A program made the translations under genes and the position numbers. DNA of 64,000 nt from Austropuccinia psidii (taxonomy: Eukaryota > Basidiomycota > Pucciniomycetes > Pucciniales > Sphaerophragmiaceae): assembly GCA_023105745.1 (NCBI GenBank), contig JALGQZ010000011.1:21974975-22038974 (forward strand). Direction: 5' to 3'. This document shows positions 31,690 to 45,861 of this stretch, in pieces. The notes under the pieces were generated by a model. That model was not told the DNA's origin. It did no database searches and worked only from the letters and a program-made list of their open reading frames with translations. Within the stretch, counting starts at the first letter, position 1. Each line of letters begins with the position of its first letter.

Positions 31690-32957
31690 CACTATAATTA
31701 CAGTGATGGTTAATTTTTCTCGAATCCTGTGTTTTAGTGTTTATGAATTTGTTAATTAAAATAAAAGCTACAACAATTATAATTCTAATTATAACCTGGT
31801 CATTTTCAAAGAGTACTATTTTGATTGAAAATATTATTATTTAGGAATTCAAGAGCAGGATTAGGATCTACCTTTGGGAAGAGAAAGGTCCCTTTTGGTC
31901 CTGAAGAGGGATGGAAGAGCCTCTGGACCTCACCACATAGGAGGTGTCAAGGAATTTTAACTCTCACTGGTGGTCCTGTGGCTTACACAGCCCTTTATAG
32001 ACTTCATTGGGCTCAGATGTAGTTTTGAACCCACATCTGGTCACGTTTCTCCAATACAGGGTATAATTCTTTATTTGGGGTCCTCACAGGCATGTTTTCA
32101 CAGGTCAGACATGTAGGATGCTGTATGGAATGTGTCATTGGACCTCATATTGGTAATACTATGAGGTATTGGAGTATAAAAAAGATTTTTTGTGACTTGG
32201 ACACCACATATTCATATTCATGGGATAGTAAACAACTGGGTTGGTATTTTGACCTGAAAAGTGCCATAACTTTGTATTTTTTTAAGATATAGGGCTCAAA
32301 ATTGGTTTATTTTGTAGCTCTTGATGAGTAAAGAAAAGTTTTTAATAATTTGATATTACTAACATTAGATATAAAAAATCTAAATAGTATTCACATTTTA
32401 TAATCGAGTTTGTATTTTTGATAAAACCTCTATCAAGCTATTATCTTCGATAACTTTCATCTTAGAGGTGATATGGCGTGGTGGAGGGTACCATTCAAAA
32501 GCTCATATTATTCTATTTTTACAAATACCCCACCTTTTGTATTTCACACTAAAGCTGTATAAGCTAGCTTGGAGGTGGATATTTTGCTTATATTTGGCCA
32601 TAACTTCTGTAGTTTTGATGCCACCTCCATTTGGCTGGTACCACTTGATATCCCTGACTAAGATATTCAGTTTTAACACCCATTTCATGGGGTTCTGCCC
32701 CTTTATGTATATTTTATATGAGAGGTGAAAGCTACCTCTTATTCTCAGCTCTGGCCTTTGGCTGGAATAGGTTTTTCATTCCTTTTCCTATGGTTATGGG
32801 AGTTGTGTATTTGGAAAAAGGTTACTTTACTCCTTCCTTTTAAGGACATTGTGAGATATTTTTTCTCAAGTCACTTCTAGGGGGAAATTTTCTCTACCAT
32901 TGGCTTATGTTATTTTTATTTCATACTTTTGCTCTGGTTTTGAGTCACAGGAAGACA
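31690..32957 (-). repeat. Decayed D-type LTR
   Basis: Clear blocks of the D LTR in reverse orientation from about 31845: TTCAAGAGCAGGAT, GGGCTCAGATGTAGTTTTGAA, CCAATACAGGGT, and the end TGGTTTTGAGTCACAGGAAGACA. The left end is vague. No TSD was found. Confidence 0.75.
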
Positions 32958-34289
32958 CTCTTGGAGAAAAAAATTATTTCTTTTTCTTTTTGTAAAATTA
33001 TATTTCAAGTTGATGTAGGATTTCACCCTTTTTAAGCTGTTTGATTTGCACACATTTTTCTTTTTTTTAATAGAATGTTCTACTTTTCATTCTATTATAT
33101 CCATGAGCCGAAAAATATCAATCTCAAAGGAGGTTCAGCATTTAGAATATATACTGGACTCAGGCTGGACTTGAATTTCAATTTTAACCAGGCATGGAGC
33201 TTAATTTTGTCAGCTCCAGAAGATCTTTTTTTCATAATATAATTCTATTTATAATTAATTAAACTGTTTCAAATATGCAATTAAATCACATCATAGAAAT
33301 TATTAAGTTTTGAAACAATACGTTTTAATGAGAAATCCAAGAAACTCTATATAAAGATTTCCTCAAGGCTTGAAAGCTCAAACTATTACAAAATGAATAA
33401 GGGAGGATAGATGCATTAAAACCAGATCAAAAGCATCATTAATCTCAATTTTCAATGGTAGATTCCTTATTTGAAGATTAATTCCAACAACTCACAACTA
33501 AGGCTCTAGAGCTAGATGGTTCTTATTCTTCAAATTTATGGAAAGCAGAACTCCTCCCCAAAATTACCTTGTTATTACAATAAAAATATGAAACATTAAG
33601 AGCTAAATAATCCACACATACAATTTCTTCCAATTATAAATATCTCTTTAAGAAATGAAAGTCATTCAGGATTCATATTTTCATTTCTTATAAGTAGAGC
33701 TCAAACACAAACTCGTTTAAATTGAGATTGAAGATATTTCTATCACACCATGGAAACATACCCTGAATGAATTTTGGTCAATAAATTACTATTTTTTATC
33801 CTGCTTTAAATGAAAATTTTAATATAAAAAATGAAACATACTAAATTCTTTGTTTGAAATATAATGAAATGATTTTAACCTGTAAGCAATATATTCCCTT
33901 GTTTTTTTATTTCAATGCCATATTTAAATCAAAAATTACATCTTTTTACTTACTTATTTTCATTTGAGGAGAATCTAATTCCTTTTACAACTAAAAAATA
34001 TTCTGAAAGATGTATTACTTTATTTGAAACTACTGTTCAATAACTAACACATTACAATGAAGATTATATTTTAGACAATTAATAGAAAAAAAATATTTCT
34101 TAATTATTGAAATGAAGCTTCTCATTCAATAAAATTTGAGAATGGTTTTTATGACAATCATTATAATTATGAAGGTTTTATAAATAATGTTTTACTTGGA
34201 AAGCTTGGGCAAGAATAAAAATTGAAAACAATATTAAAAAAGAAATATTTTTGATAAAATTTGAATATGACTTGTTATATTATTTTCTG
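32958..34289. other. AT-rich spacer, no gene seen
   Basis: AT-rich, many short homopolymers, no ORF above chance and no recognisable repeat end. Confidence 0.6.
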
Positions 34290-35690
34290 ATGAATCTCAT
34301 TTAGCCATTGGATTCCCCATAAATTTGATCTTCGGCCACCTCTGGGTCAAGCTTTTTTACCTCAACTCTGAACCAGCTTAAATTAAATTTTTGGGATTCC
34401 CCATATGAAAAGATGAATATAATAGAATTTAATTTTAGTTAAAACTACATGTGATTCTAAAAAGCATTCTTTGGGTCAAAAATAATTTGTAGTGAGTAAT
34501 TTAGAATTTATGAGAAATTGAAGTATTTTAAATTGAATTTTGGGAATATTAATTTGTATTTCATGAGTGAACTGAAATTCAAAGAAAATTACTTTAGAGT
34601 TACAGTTCTGTACTTTTATTTTTATATTTAATTACATTGTCTGAAGTCTGTTTATAGTATATGTGGAGAAATCAAATACAAAAATTAAAATATTTATATT
34701 TCAAAGGGAAAGTGATCATAGCTCCAAGGGTTCCAAACCAGCCCCCCAGCACCACCACCACAAATCCCTTCCCACAGGATTGGGATGTAAAGCCACATTC
34801 AATATTTTGTTACCTTTGGCCTTAAATCAACTAATAAGGTCTTTTACTCAATCAAGAATGTGGTTCTTGTATCAAGCATGTCAATTTTAAATTTTTCTAA
34901 GCCTGTAAAACTACCCTTTAGAAAAGACAAAATTCACCAAAAAAGTTTTAAAATCTTCAAATGTTCTTTATACACATTATAGCAAGGCCTCGGGACCTGA
35001 GACAGACAGTTACTATAGTAATATCTGTTTTCTTGAACTAAACTGGATAAAACCAGCCCTTATGGCCAAAACTAGGGTTCAGTAATGAAATTATTGGCTT
35101 TTTTTGTTGTCATTATGTTTCTCATGACTGGTGAGAATTTTCACAAGTTTTTAGGAGAAAATTTGAGGCTATGAAAGAAGCCCTTCTTGGCCACATCTTG
35201 CCTTCCCATGCTAAAATAGTTTCCTTTTATGAGTAGCTTTATTACACTTAATCCAATCGATAAAATGTTTTAATTGCCATTTTGAATCATTTCAAAGATC
35301 TTTACCATTTCAAAAAAATGTTATCTTTTTTGTAACTCTTTATAATCTCTCTACCCTTGCGCCACCAAAGAAGTGAATTGAATAATCTTTCACAACTATA
35401 AACATTCTAGCTTTGGTTTCAAACTAAATCTGGTCACTTTTTGATATCCTTTTTAAGGACTATTTTCTAATATTAACTTCCTTCAGTTCTTCTTTCAATG
35501 AATCCCGATTTAAATTTCTCTTCAAGAAATTGTTTTTAGAGCCTTTATGGATAAATTTTCATTGTTGGTAGAATAATAAATTGTTCTTTATACTAACAAA
35601 GCTGAAAGAAATTAATCTGGGTGTATTTTCTCAAAAAACTCCCAATATCAGTATTTTTGTTAAATCCTACCATATCCAGCCTTTTAGGTC
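34290..35690 (+). repeat. Decayed B-type LTR, plus-sense
   Basis: Scattered blocks match the sense-strand B/C LTR in order: CCATTGGATTCC, GGCCACCTCTGGGTCAAG, CTTAAATTAAA (34290-34400), GGTTCAGTAATGA and TTATTGGCTTTTTTTG (about 35075), and TTTCACTT-like and GGTCACTTTTTGAT (about 35440). It is more diverged than the solo LTR at 50345. The 75-codon frame at 34663 is not a gene. Confidence 0.65.
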
Positions 35691-37598
35691 ATTAAAATTA
35701 CTTTCTTCTTAATCAAATCTAAATATCTTTATCTTTAATAAAGAGAGCTCATACAGGATTTCTTTGGAATCAAACTTCCATATTATTTGAATTATTTTAT
35801 ACTTCTAACACTTCAGTATTATGGACAATCATTTTGGTGTGTCAGATATGGATAGAATATTGCACTCAATTGGGGCACACTGAATTTGTGCGTACCAATA
35901 TTCTCCATAGGCATAATGGTTAATACTGAAATTAGGTTTTGGATTTTTAAAGTGGCTTGGACCCAGAAAAGTAGAATATTGAGCTCTAATTGGAACTAGG
36001 TTTGACCCAGAATTTCAATATCTGTTGCTTTTCCAACATCTTTTAAGCCACTGGAATATTGAGGAATTTTAAGTTTTTATCCTTTTTCATTTTGATTGAT
36101 AAGTTATAAGATATTTTCATTTCCAAAAGAATGAAAGCTATGATAAACTTAATCATCCTATACTTTGAAATTATGTTACATTTTTGGATTATCTCATTTC
36201 AAATAAGGCTCATGGATTTATTCTGGGTGAACCCCTTTCCTTTAGTACTATATGATTTGGCCTTGTCCTCTTATAATATTTATTTTTTCAAAATTTGAGA
36301 AACAAATAGATTTTTCCAAAGATTTTATTCAAAAAATAAATCATCAAGAAAATCTACAATTTTTTTTCTTATTAATTTATTCATTTTCATTTTGATCATT
36401 TTTTTTAAAAAAAATGGTAGGACTCAATTGAAGTCTCCTCATTAAGAAAAATCCTATTTTTCAATTAATAAGTAATATCATTTTATTCTTTCTTCTATTT
36501 TTTATCTTGGTATATTTCATGACTTTCAATTATATATTTTTGTGTTTTTTGTGGAGTTTTTTTGTTAAGAATTTAAGTGAAGATCTCTGTCAATCCTTTT
36601 AATGTAAAAGAATTTTGACATTAGTACTGTAAAAATATCCATACAGTATACCCTTTCACCATGCAGGAATTTTAAGAGACTCTTAGTGTAAATTATTTCA
36701 AAACAAATAAAATAAAAATGATATTGATAATTCATGATAATAAAACAATCACAAAATGATAAATACAATAGAATATAGCTATTAAAATCTAGGAAACTTT
36801 CATTCTTTCCTCCTACCTTGCAGAGATGAATTCCAAAAAATCAAAAATAAGAAAAAGGATCAATATCATAAAGAAAAAATTAACAAAATACACAAAAAGA
36901 GCTACATATCCTGTTCCTCAAACCTTTGAATCAATTTTCATTTTTTTGATGAATTTTTTCTGTTATTCTCTTTGGGCTTTTTAGAAAATATTTTGTCAAA
37001 GTCTTTCTTACAATTCTTTATGGAAAACATTTGAGAAAAAGGAATTGAAAGATATAAGTCAGGAAAGTAATATTTTGAGATCATTGAAGGTAAAATAAAT
37101 CAATATTGTTATTATTCCTAAAAACTTGAATTTTAATAAAACGTTTCCCTCAAAGATTCCAGGAAGATTAGATAAACAGAATGAATTTTTTCTCCAATTG
37201 CTCTTTTTGTGGCTCTCTAAATAAGGAAAACAGTTTCATTTGAATTTACTATGTTGAAAAAAAGGTAAGATACAGCTTTAAAGCTGATTTTTTGATATAT
37301 AACGTCTTTCATTAGTATTATTAATTTCACAAAGAATTAAACCCAGAGATCAGATATTCATTCATCCACTAAATAATAGATTTATTCAGCTTAGTTAGTC
37401 AAAAATTTATTTTATAGAAAGAAATATTTATAGTGGAATAAAAAAATCCTTAACAGGAATGTATGAATATATTTTTTTTATAAAATTTTGGGTAAATATT
37501 CAGTGTGAGGTGTAATGAGAATAGCTCAAATTTTGGGAAGAAAAGTTATATGATGAAGGGAATTCAATTTTATTTGTCTATAAAGTGATATGTGTATC
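35691..37598. other. AT-rich spacer, no gene seen
   Basis: No gene, RNA or mobile element end recognised. The minus-strand 67-codon frame at 36565-36768 looks like chance. Confidence 0.6.
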
Positions 37599-37603
37599 AT
37601 GTC
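37599..37603. repeat. Target site duplication ATGTC, left of element C
   Basis: ATGTC precedes TGTAAGGTGTGG and recurs at 47697-47701 immediately after AAGGCTCACA. Confidence 0.95.
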
Positions 37604-39438
37604 TGTAAGGTGTGGATATGAAACTTTGATTAAAAATCAAGTACTTTTCCTGTCCTCAAAATTTGTATAAGGTAAAATTCAGTTAAAAATAGTATGAAAT
37701 ATTATTTTGAAGAGAAAACACGCCAATTTTATTGTTTATAACTTTATTAGTATAAAACAATAATATAAAAATTTATTGTTTTACCAACAATAAAGATTTA
37801 TCCAAAAAATACTCTACAAGAGATATTTTAAGGCTACAAAAGAAATTTCTTCAAGAGCAATTTCAATTGGAATTAATTGAGCAAAGAACTGCAAGAAATT
37901 AATTAAAGAACAAAGTCTTTAAAAAGAATATTAAAGAGAAAACACGCCCAAAAGTGACCAGAGTGAATTTGGAAACAAAGTGACAAAGTTAACAGTGATG
38001 AAAGATGCTTTAATTCACTTTTGGGGTGGTTCAGGGGTAAAAATGATTATAAGAGTTACAAACAATGATTATAATGATTTTTTCACGTGGTTAAAAGGAT
38101 TAAAATGATTTAAAAGTGGTGGTTGGAATCTTTGATTGATTGGTTTAACAGTTTTAAACTAATTAATAAAAGGAAAAGATTCTAACATGAAGAGAAAAGT
38201 GGGGCAAAGAAGACATTCTTTTATAGCCATCAATTCTCTTACTCCAAAAGTAAAATTTACTCTTGTCAGTCGTGAAAAACAGTCTGACAACAGAAAAGCC
38301 AATTATGGCATCATTGAACCCTGGTTTAGACCAAAAAGGGCTGGTTTAAGCCATTTTTAGCCATTTTAGCCATTTTAGACCCTTAAATCAGCCATTACTA
38401 TAGCAATACCAGGCCTAGAGCCTTCAAAACACGTCAGAATGTGTGTCAGAGGCGTAGAAACCAGTTAAAACTGTTTTTATTATGATTGTTTTATCTTAAG
38501 GGTAGTTTTACCTTCTTGGCAACAGCTAAAACTACCCCAGTTGGTATCAAAACCTCATCATCAATTGAGTCCACAGACCCTGTAACTCAATTCCAGGCCA
38601 AAAGTGATGAACTTTTGCGTGAATTTTGACATCCCACGCCTGTCAGCAAGGATTTTGGGGGTCTAGCTCCCCCTTAGAGCTGGAGTTCCTTTTCCCCCCC
38701 AAATTTAATCTTTCCAATTTATTTTTCCTTTAATTCCTCATCATGTATTATACTTATAATTTACACATGTAATTCAATTCAATTGTACAGTACAATACAG
38801 TAATAATTGACACCTCATATGTAAATCAAAGTTCACTTATGTAATACACGCGCACATTTTGACATTTCAATTGAATTCAATTGAAAATACTTTAATTCCT
38901 CATAACTTCTAAACTAAACACAACACCTCAATTTTAACACAAAAATTGATGGTTAACACCACATGTGGTGTGAATTAAATTAAGGTTTTGAGGATTTTCA
39001 ACTTTTGTATTGAAAATACTAAAAACTTAATTTAAGCTTATTTAGAGTTGAGTTACAAAAATTTCACTCAGAGGTGACCCCACCTGATTTTTTAAGAGGA
39101 ATCCAATGGTGAAATAAAATTTATATGTTTATTTATTGGATAAAAAGTTATAATAAATTTTATTTAACTTTTTTCCAAATTTATTTATTTTTTCACAATT
39201 TTGTTAAAATTTCATTTTTACTTAAATTTTTCAAGTATAAATGTAATTTTATATTTACAAAATTTAAAGTAATTTTATTTTTAAATTATAATTAATTTTT
39301 TATTTTTAATATAATTTTATATTTATATTTTTTTATTTTTATTTTAATAATATAAATAAATTTATTTTATTAATATTAATATGTTATTTTTTATATTTGT
39401 GGTCTTTTGGGTATATGAAATTACCTCTAAGGCTCACA
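37604..39438 (-). repeat. Element C 3' LTR
   Basis: 1835 bp. Differences from the 5' LTR noted at TTTTGAAGAG, GCAAGAAATT, ACACGCGCAC, TTTTTTAAGAGG, GAAATAAAATT and TTTTATTAATATT (about six, all substitutions). Confidence 0.97.
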
Positions 39439-39450
39439 TTCCCTCCCCCT
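39439..39450 (-). other. Polypurine tract, element C
   Basis: AGGGGGAGGGAA on the minus strand, adjacent to the 3' LTR, identical to element B. Confidence 0.92.
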
Positions 39451-39461
39451 AAAAAGGAATA

Positions 39462-42400
39462 TTACTTTGTAATATTGGTGTTTCTAGTGTGTCTGAATCT
39501 CCTCAGGAGTTTGGTGGCTTCTGGTATATCTTTCTCTTCTAACCATTCATCTTCACAAGTTGGGTCACTGTACCTAACAAGGTATTCCCTTACTTTCTTG
39601 GTTCTTAATTTCCTTTCTTTAAGAACTTTGGTTATTTTCTTAGTACCAGATGTCTCAATAGGAGGTATAACTTGGGGAATCTTATTCCTCAAGGGAAATT
39701 TCTCAGCATCACTAGATTTGTATGGCTTTATCAAGCTTACTGGCAATGTAGGGTGCTTATTGCTAAGTTCTTCAGATAACTCTACTTCAACAGCATTTTC
39801 TCCATGGAGGGCCTTAATCACAAAAGGTCCTGCAAAGGAGTCTTTTAACTTTTTACATCCTTTGATGTTATTGAAGTTAGTGGTGGATACAAGAACTAGG
39901 TCCCCCACTTTGAAATCTGGAGTTGCATGAGATTTATCCCATTTGTCTTTAGCATATGCAAAAGAGTCCTCCATGCATCTCACTGCATGCTTTCTAGCTT
40001 TGTCTAGCATTCCTTTGAAGCTAGTAGCTGTGGGATGTATTTCAATTAAGTCTTTCCTCAAGGAGTCTTGGGGTAACTTGGGGTTCCATCCTTTTTCTAG
40101 AATAGCAGGAGTCTGATTGGTACTGGAATGGATTGATGTTTTATATGCTAATTCCAGTGCTGGTAACAGAGTACACCAATCATGGGTAAATCCATCACAA
40201 TCTTTGAATTCAAGGCCATATGCACAAAATCTTCTTACCATGTCCTCTAAGGTTTGGATCATTCTTTCAGCCAGACCATCAGTTTGTGGGTGGTAGGCTG
40301 TAGAGAAAGACAGTTTTGTGCCAAATAATTGGTGAAGATTTGTCCATAGAGCTGAAGTGAATTTGGGATCTCTATCACTTATGATATTTGTAAATATCCC
40401 AGTCCATGACACTACTCTATTCTATATCAGAAGAGCTGTATCCATGGCTGTATCATCTTTGTGACATGGTAAAAAGATTGGAGTTTTACTGAATCTGTCC
40501 ACAATTACTAGGCAAGCATTATAGCTCCTGTCACCTCCTGGTGGTAGGCCAGTTACCCAATCCATATGGACAATTTCCCAAGGTCTGTTTGGTTCTTGGA
40601 TTTTCATCATATTTCCAAGTCTTTTGCCAGTGGATTTATTTGCCTTTTGGCATCTGTCACAGGTTTTGCAATATTCTGCAACATCTTTTTGCCACATTGG
40701 CCACCATATGCAGGTCTTTACTTTCTCTCTTGTTCTGTCCTCAGAAAGATGTCCTGAAAAGGGACTATCATGGCATTCTTTCAGTACAAGATTGATTAAT
40801 GACCTGTCTACAACTGTCATGACACATGTGTGCTTGGTTCTGTGGTAAATTATACCATCCAGTAGGTGAAATCTCCCTTCATTATAAGATTTTCTCCATA
40901 CTTCATCCAAGGCATGTATTAGAGAGTTGTCTTTACAGTCTTTGTTAAGTAATTGGCATAAGATGCTACAATTCTTATCTTGAGTGTAACTATTTCTGAC
41001 TTCTTCAAAGAAGGTGGTGTTCAAGTCTGTAACACTTATTCCTTCTATTGGAATTTGTGGTGAAGCTTCTTCTGGAACATAAGCAGGATTATCAATGTTA
41101 TTTGGTAATGGCCATCTGCTTAGTCCATCTGCATTCTTATGAATATTCCCATCCTTATGAACAATAGTCATATTTCCTCTGTATTCTTGTATGGCTATTT
41201 GCCATCTGAGCATGTGTCTGTTAGGTGTTTTCATGTTCAAAAGTGATTTCACAGCTGTACAATCTGTTATTACTTCAAAAACACATCCCTCTAAGAAATA
41301 GTTCAATTTCTCTAAGGCCCAGACAAGGCATAGACATTCCATTTGACTTGCTCCATATCTGGCTTCAGTTGGTTTGATTTGCCTGGATATGAAACATATT
41401 GGTCCTTCTACAGGTTTGTCATTTATGATCTGAACTTGGTGAAGTGCAGCACCTAGTCCATCCCCTGATGCATCAATATACAGTTTGAAAGGCAATTTAA
41501 AGTCTGGCATCAGTAAGAGTGGAGCAGTGGTCAATGCTTCTCTTAGAGATTCAAAAGCTTTGACTCTGTCAACAGTCATCTCAAATACTGTGTCTTTGTC
41601 ACACAACTTATAAAGTGGTCTTGCTATGGATGCAAAGTCTTTAATGTGTTGCCTGTAATATCCTGCAAAACCTAAGAATGACTGAATTTCCTTATTATTC
41701 TGAGGCATGGGTTTTAACAATACTGCTGCAACTTTGTTTTTATCAATTCCAAGGGACAAACCAGATACAACATGTCCTAGTGCCTTAAGTTCTTTAAATC
41801 CAAAATGACATTTCTTCAAGGAGATTTTCATGTTTACTGATTGGATTTTTGTCAAAACTCTTGATAATCTGTACATGTGCTCCTCCCAAGTCTTTGAACA
41901 GATAATAATGTCATCAATGTAAATGATTAACCATCCCTCTGAGAGTTCTTCAGGGAAGATTTCATTCATCATTCTTTGGAAGTGTGAAGGTGCATTTTTG
42001 ATACCAAAGGGCATCCTTAAGTATTCATACACTCCACAATGAACAATAATTCTCAAGTATTTTCTTGCTCTTGGTGTTACTACATTTTGATGGAATCCTT
42101 TAAGGGCATCCATAGTGGTTATATACACTGCTTGAGATATTTGAGTAAGGGCAATTTGGATTTTTGGTATTGGGTATCTGTCTGGAACAGTGTAAGTGTT
42201 CAGAGCTCTAAAGTCCCCAACCATTCTGGATTTTCCATTATGCCACGCCACTATGACTGGTGTAGTTATTTCTACTTCCTCATTGTGGCCTACTTTTCTT
42301 ATTACACCAAGGTCTAGAAGTTCTTTGATATGAATTTCTAGAGCTTCTCTTGATTTTGGACTTGCTGGATAAGCAGGTCTTCTTAAGAGTGGTGGATAAG

Positions 42401-45386
42401 GTCTCTCAATGTTAAGAATGATGTCAACTTCATGACCAATAATTGCTCCCAGGGGTTCTTTGTCTGTAGCAAATGCTCCTCTGTGGTCATACAAAAGGGA
42501 AGAAAGTTCATTTTCTTGCTTATCAGTCAGATGAAGGCTTATTTCAGCCTCATTTAACTGTTCAGACTTGAATTTCTCTAACTCTAAGCTGACTGGTGAT
42601 ACTTTGTTTACTGTAATTTGTCTTTTAAAGGGTAAAAAGGCAAATTTCTGGCGCTTATTGTCTCCAATTGTAAAGTATCTGTCTTTGTTATTATGTAAAT
42701 CTATCCCATACATGATTAAATAGTCATTTCCCAATATAAAATGGGTACTAGAGCAATTTTCCATAACAACAAATTCAACTGTGATCCTTAAATTCCCATT
42801 TATGTGTGGGAATATGACATTGGTCTCAAAGATTCCTAATGCTTTCATTGGGTTACTTGCACTGTTGAATTTTATACCATCAATTGGTAACAATTGGTCT
42901 TCAAAATTTGGTACACAAGTCTTAAGAAAAGATTTTCCAACACAAGAGCAGAAGGCTCCTGGGTCAAGCAGAAGTTTGGTGGGTTTGTTGTCAATCACCA
43001 CTTCTGTTATACAGGAGTTACCAGCTGTATAACCTTTTCCTCTGTTTGGTTTTGTCTTCATAAGTTGTGCATCTTGAACTTTTGATAAATCAACTTGACC
43101 ATTGCTCAATTGTGGTAAGTGGGAATAAGATTCCATGATGTCAAAAGTGGCATTGATATTTTCTATATCTTTTGAAGATTCAGTGAATATGGATGACTTA
43201 TCATCTGAATTGTCTTCAATTATGTCTTCTTTTTCAACATCTGGTTCTTTTTCAATGTCAATTTCATTGATTTTCCCCCTTTTTGGACATGTATTGGCTA
43301 AATGGGTGGTGCTTTGGCAAATATGGCATTTTCTGACTGTATCTGCAGATTTATATTTAATATTACTAGAATTTTCTTTGGGGTTTTTGTCCACAGAATC
43401 TTTCCAAGGTGTATTAAACCTTGTTTTAAGATTCACCCTACTAGAACCAATTTTGGTTCTGGTGGTTACTTCTTCTAGTATATTGATAATATCCTCTGCT
43501 GAAGATTGTTCAGTAGTCCTGCTTTTGACAGCATGCTCTAAGTCACCTCCACATTGTCTCAGAATTTTTCTATGGATCATAAATTCTGACATGTCAGGAT
43601 ATAATGCTGTTAATCTGTCCTTTTGTTGGCAAAACCATGGTAAAGCTTTGTCTTTATCAGCATTAAATTTGGCAGATTCAAAGGCTGTTTCAATTTTAAA
43701 CCTCCAAGCATCATTTGCCCATTTGTTGATGATTTGGGTTTTCCACCAAGTCCAACTCTGGTGTCCATGTGCTTGTCTTATTTTGATGTACCATCTGTGA
43801 GCTGATCTGATAAACAAGGTGTTAAACCTGGCTGTTACCAATCTGTCTGGTAATTCAAAATCCTCTTTGATCATGTCAATACCTCTAATGAATTCCATAT
43901 GGTCATACTCTCCTTCACCACTGAAGTGAGGCCATTCTTTAAGTTTTGGAACTTCTTTCAAGAGTGCTTGGCCCATTGATGGTTCCAAGTTATGAAAAGA
44001 AGTGGATAATTCATTTTTTAATTGTGAATTATCAGGATCCAATACTTGTGGATTTGAAATTCTTGTGCCCTCATTTTGATTTAGAGGTGTAGACATTCTT
44101 GGTAAGGTGTTCAGTAATTGTTCAATGTCATTCATTTTACTGTTGCTACACCTTTGGGAATTTCTGTATTCATGTTGGAAGCTTTGTATTAAATTTATTA
44201 CTTCAATTTTATACATGTCTTCTTTATGTGTAAGTTCTTGCCATAACTCTGTCTGTCTTGTATTATCAGCAGTGACTTGATTCAATTTCATTGATAATTT
44301 TGATACTTCTTCTTGTGAAGCATCAAAACACTTTTTCAAGGCAATGGTATATGTCTTTACTTCAGTAAATGAATTTGAAATGTCATCAAGGACTTTCTTG
44401 TTATCTGTCTTGATAATATTTATGGCTTGTTTAATTCTTGTTTCAATTATGTCATCAATATTGAATTTAGAATATTTATCTGTTAATTCTTTAATAATGG
44501 CAGATTGTTCATTTATTTTATTGTTAGAAGAATTATCATTATTGGAATTTTTAATTGTTCTCAAACCTTTTTCAAAACACATAAGTGTTTCATTAATTTG
44601 GCACAGACTCAGGTTGTTTGTTTTAATGTTGTTACAAATGGTGTCATTTTTATCAGAAAGATGTTTTTTCACGTCATTTATAGCATTATACAACTCTGGG
44701 ATGGAATCAAATATGTCAGAAATCATTTCTGGAACCTTAATCTGGCTTCCTCCTTCTTCTGTAATTCCATCATGGTTCTGGCCATCTGAAATACATTTTC
44801 CATGGCATCCTGCTGAATCTTTGGGATTCTGTAGCCCTGGCTGTAAGGTTTTGGGGCTGGTGCCTTCCCTTTGCCCTTGTTTGGAGTTTGTGGCTGCTTT
44901 TTCACGTTGGAATTGCTGCTGCTGGCCACTGGGGCTGTTTTTGGCACTGGTTTGGGTGGTGGAGGGTTGTTTTTCCTCCATTCTAGTGTCAAAAGCATCA
45001 TGTTTTTCTTCTCCATCAATGGATGCCATCCATTGAGCAATTTGCAAGTGTTGGGATGGCCCAAGAATTTTCTTACTGTCAGGTAAGAATTCATGCAATT
45101 CTTCCACAGGTCTGCAAGGATCTGGTACTCCTTGAATTGGAGTGCATTGTTGTATGCACTGTGGCTGGCTTTGTATATGTCCACAGAGGCTTGTTGTGGC
45201 GGTGTCAGCTCTTTTTGAAGGTAAAATGGTATTATCAGCTTCAGAATGACCCATTTTAGTTGTTTGGAAGTCATCAACTGACCCTTTTCCTTCTGTACCT
45301 GGTTGGCCTCTGCCATAATCACGTCTATTACCTTTTTGGGAGCTGCTTGAGGGGTTGTAGCTGGCTCCTGACCTGGTTGAAGGCAT
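39462..45386 (-). pseudogene. gag-pol: Gag-Pol polyprotein, element C (stop in integrase)
   Basis: Same frame and length as in element B, from ATG 45386 (or internal ATG 44726 at the ORF1 stop) to 39462. The Gag capsid, zinc knuckle, DPG protease, RT (YIDD), RNase H and integrase zinc module are intact. Codon 1655 is TAG (40424-40422) where B has TGG (LLIWNRVV), between the first and second catalytic Asp of integrase. Outside the ORF1 overlap there are about 11 amino-acid differences from B in roughly 1750 codons. The detached C-terminal 316 codons keep DX35E, GPF and the chromodomain-like tail. Predicted product: Gag, protease, RT, RNase H and a truncated integrase. Confidence 0.93.
44723..44726 (-). 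promoter_or_regulatory. AUGA stop-restart junction, element C
   Basis: Same overlap as element B: ORF1 TGA (44725-44723) inside ATG (44726-44724) of the gag-pol frame. Confidence 0.8.
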
Positions 45387-45713
45387 AATTATGGTTAAAA
45401 AAGGCTTAAAATAGTATTTTTACATCAAAAACTTACTATTGGCCAAATTCTTAGCCTTCTGAAGAGTATTACTTATGTCCAAGTTAATTAATTCAGAAGA
45501 TATTGGTTCAGGCTGGTTATTTTGAGTCACAATAACAGTGCTATTATGATCAGAATTAACAGTACTGGCAGGGATAATGCTGGTTACTGTTGAGGCTGTT
45601 TCAATGTTTTCTTGTCTTACCACGTTGTCAGACACTAAAATTAATGAAAAAAGCCAATTAATTAAGTAAAAAAAGGATATTTCAAAAAAATAAATAAAAA
45701 TTTAAGCCTCACT
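44723..45713 (-). CDS. ORF1, spliced accessory protein of element C
   Basis: Exon 1 ends with A at 45713; intron 1 is 45712-45635 (78 nt); exon 2 is 45634-45437 (198 nt); intron 2 is 45436-45373 (64 nt); exon 3 is 45372-44723 (650 nt). This gives the same 282-residue protein as element B, with no amino-acid difference despite nine nucleotide differences (five in exon 2, four in exon 3). Intron 2 by contrast has a substitution and a one-base length change. One intron 2 difference creates ATGTAA on the coding strand, a minimal start-stop present only in unspliced RNA. Function unknown. Confidence 0.78.
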
Positions 45714-45843
45714 TATAATATGAAAAAAATTATTTTTTATGGGTTTTTTTTGAATTATAAGTATTTTTTATATGTTTTTAAATTTTTCAATATAAGAAAA
45801 AAGATTTAAAAAGAGTAAAAAAAATATGTCACAGGTAAAATAT

Positions 45844-45859
45844 CACAGCTGGGCCCCCA
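45844..45859 (-). other. Primer-binding site, element C
   Basis: TGGGGGCCCAGCTGTG on the minus strand, two bases from the 5' LTR end, one base different from element B. Confidence 0.8.
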
Positions 45860-45861
45860 AA

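Noticed and set aside
40422..40424. Repeat-induced point mutation (RIP) as the cause of the stops
   Set aside because: The lesions include TAC to TAA and are sparse; B LTRs are identical, which is not the dense C-to-T pattern of RIP.
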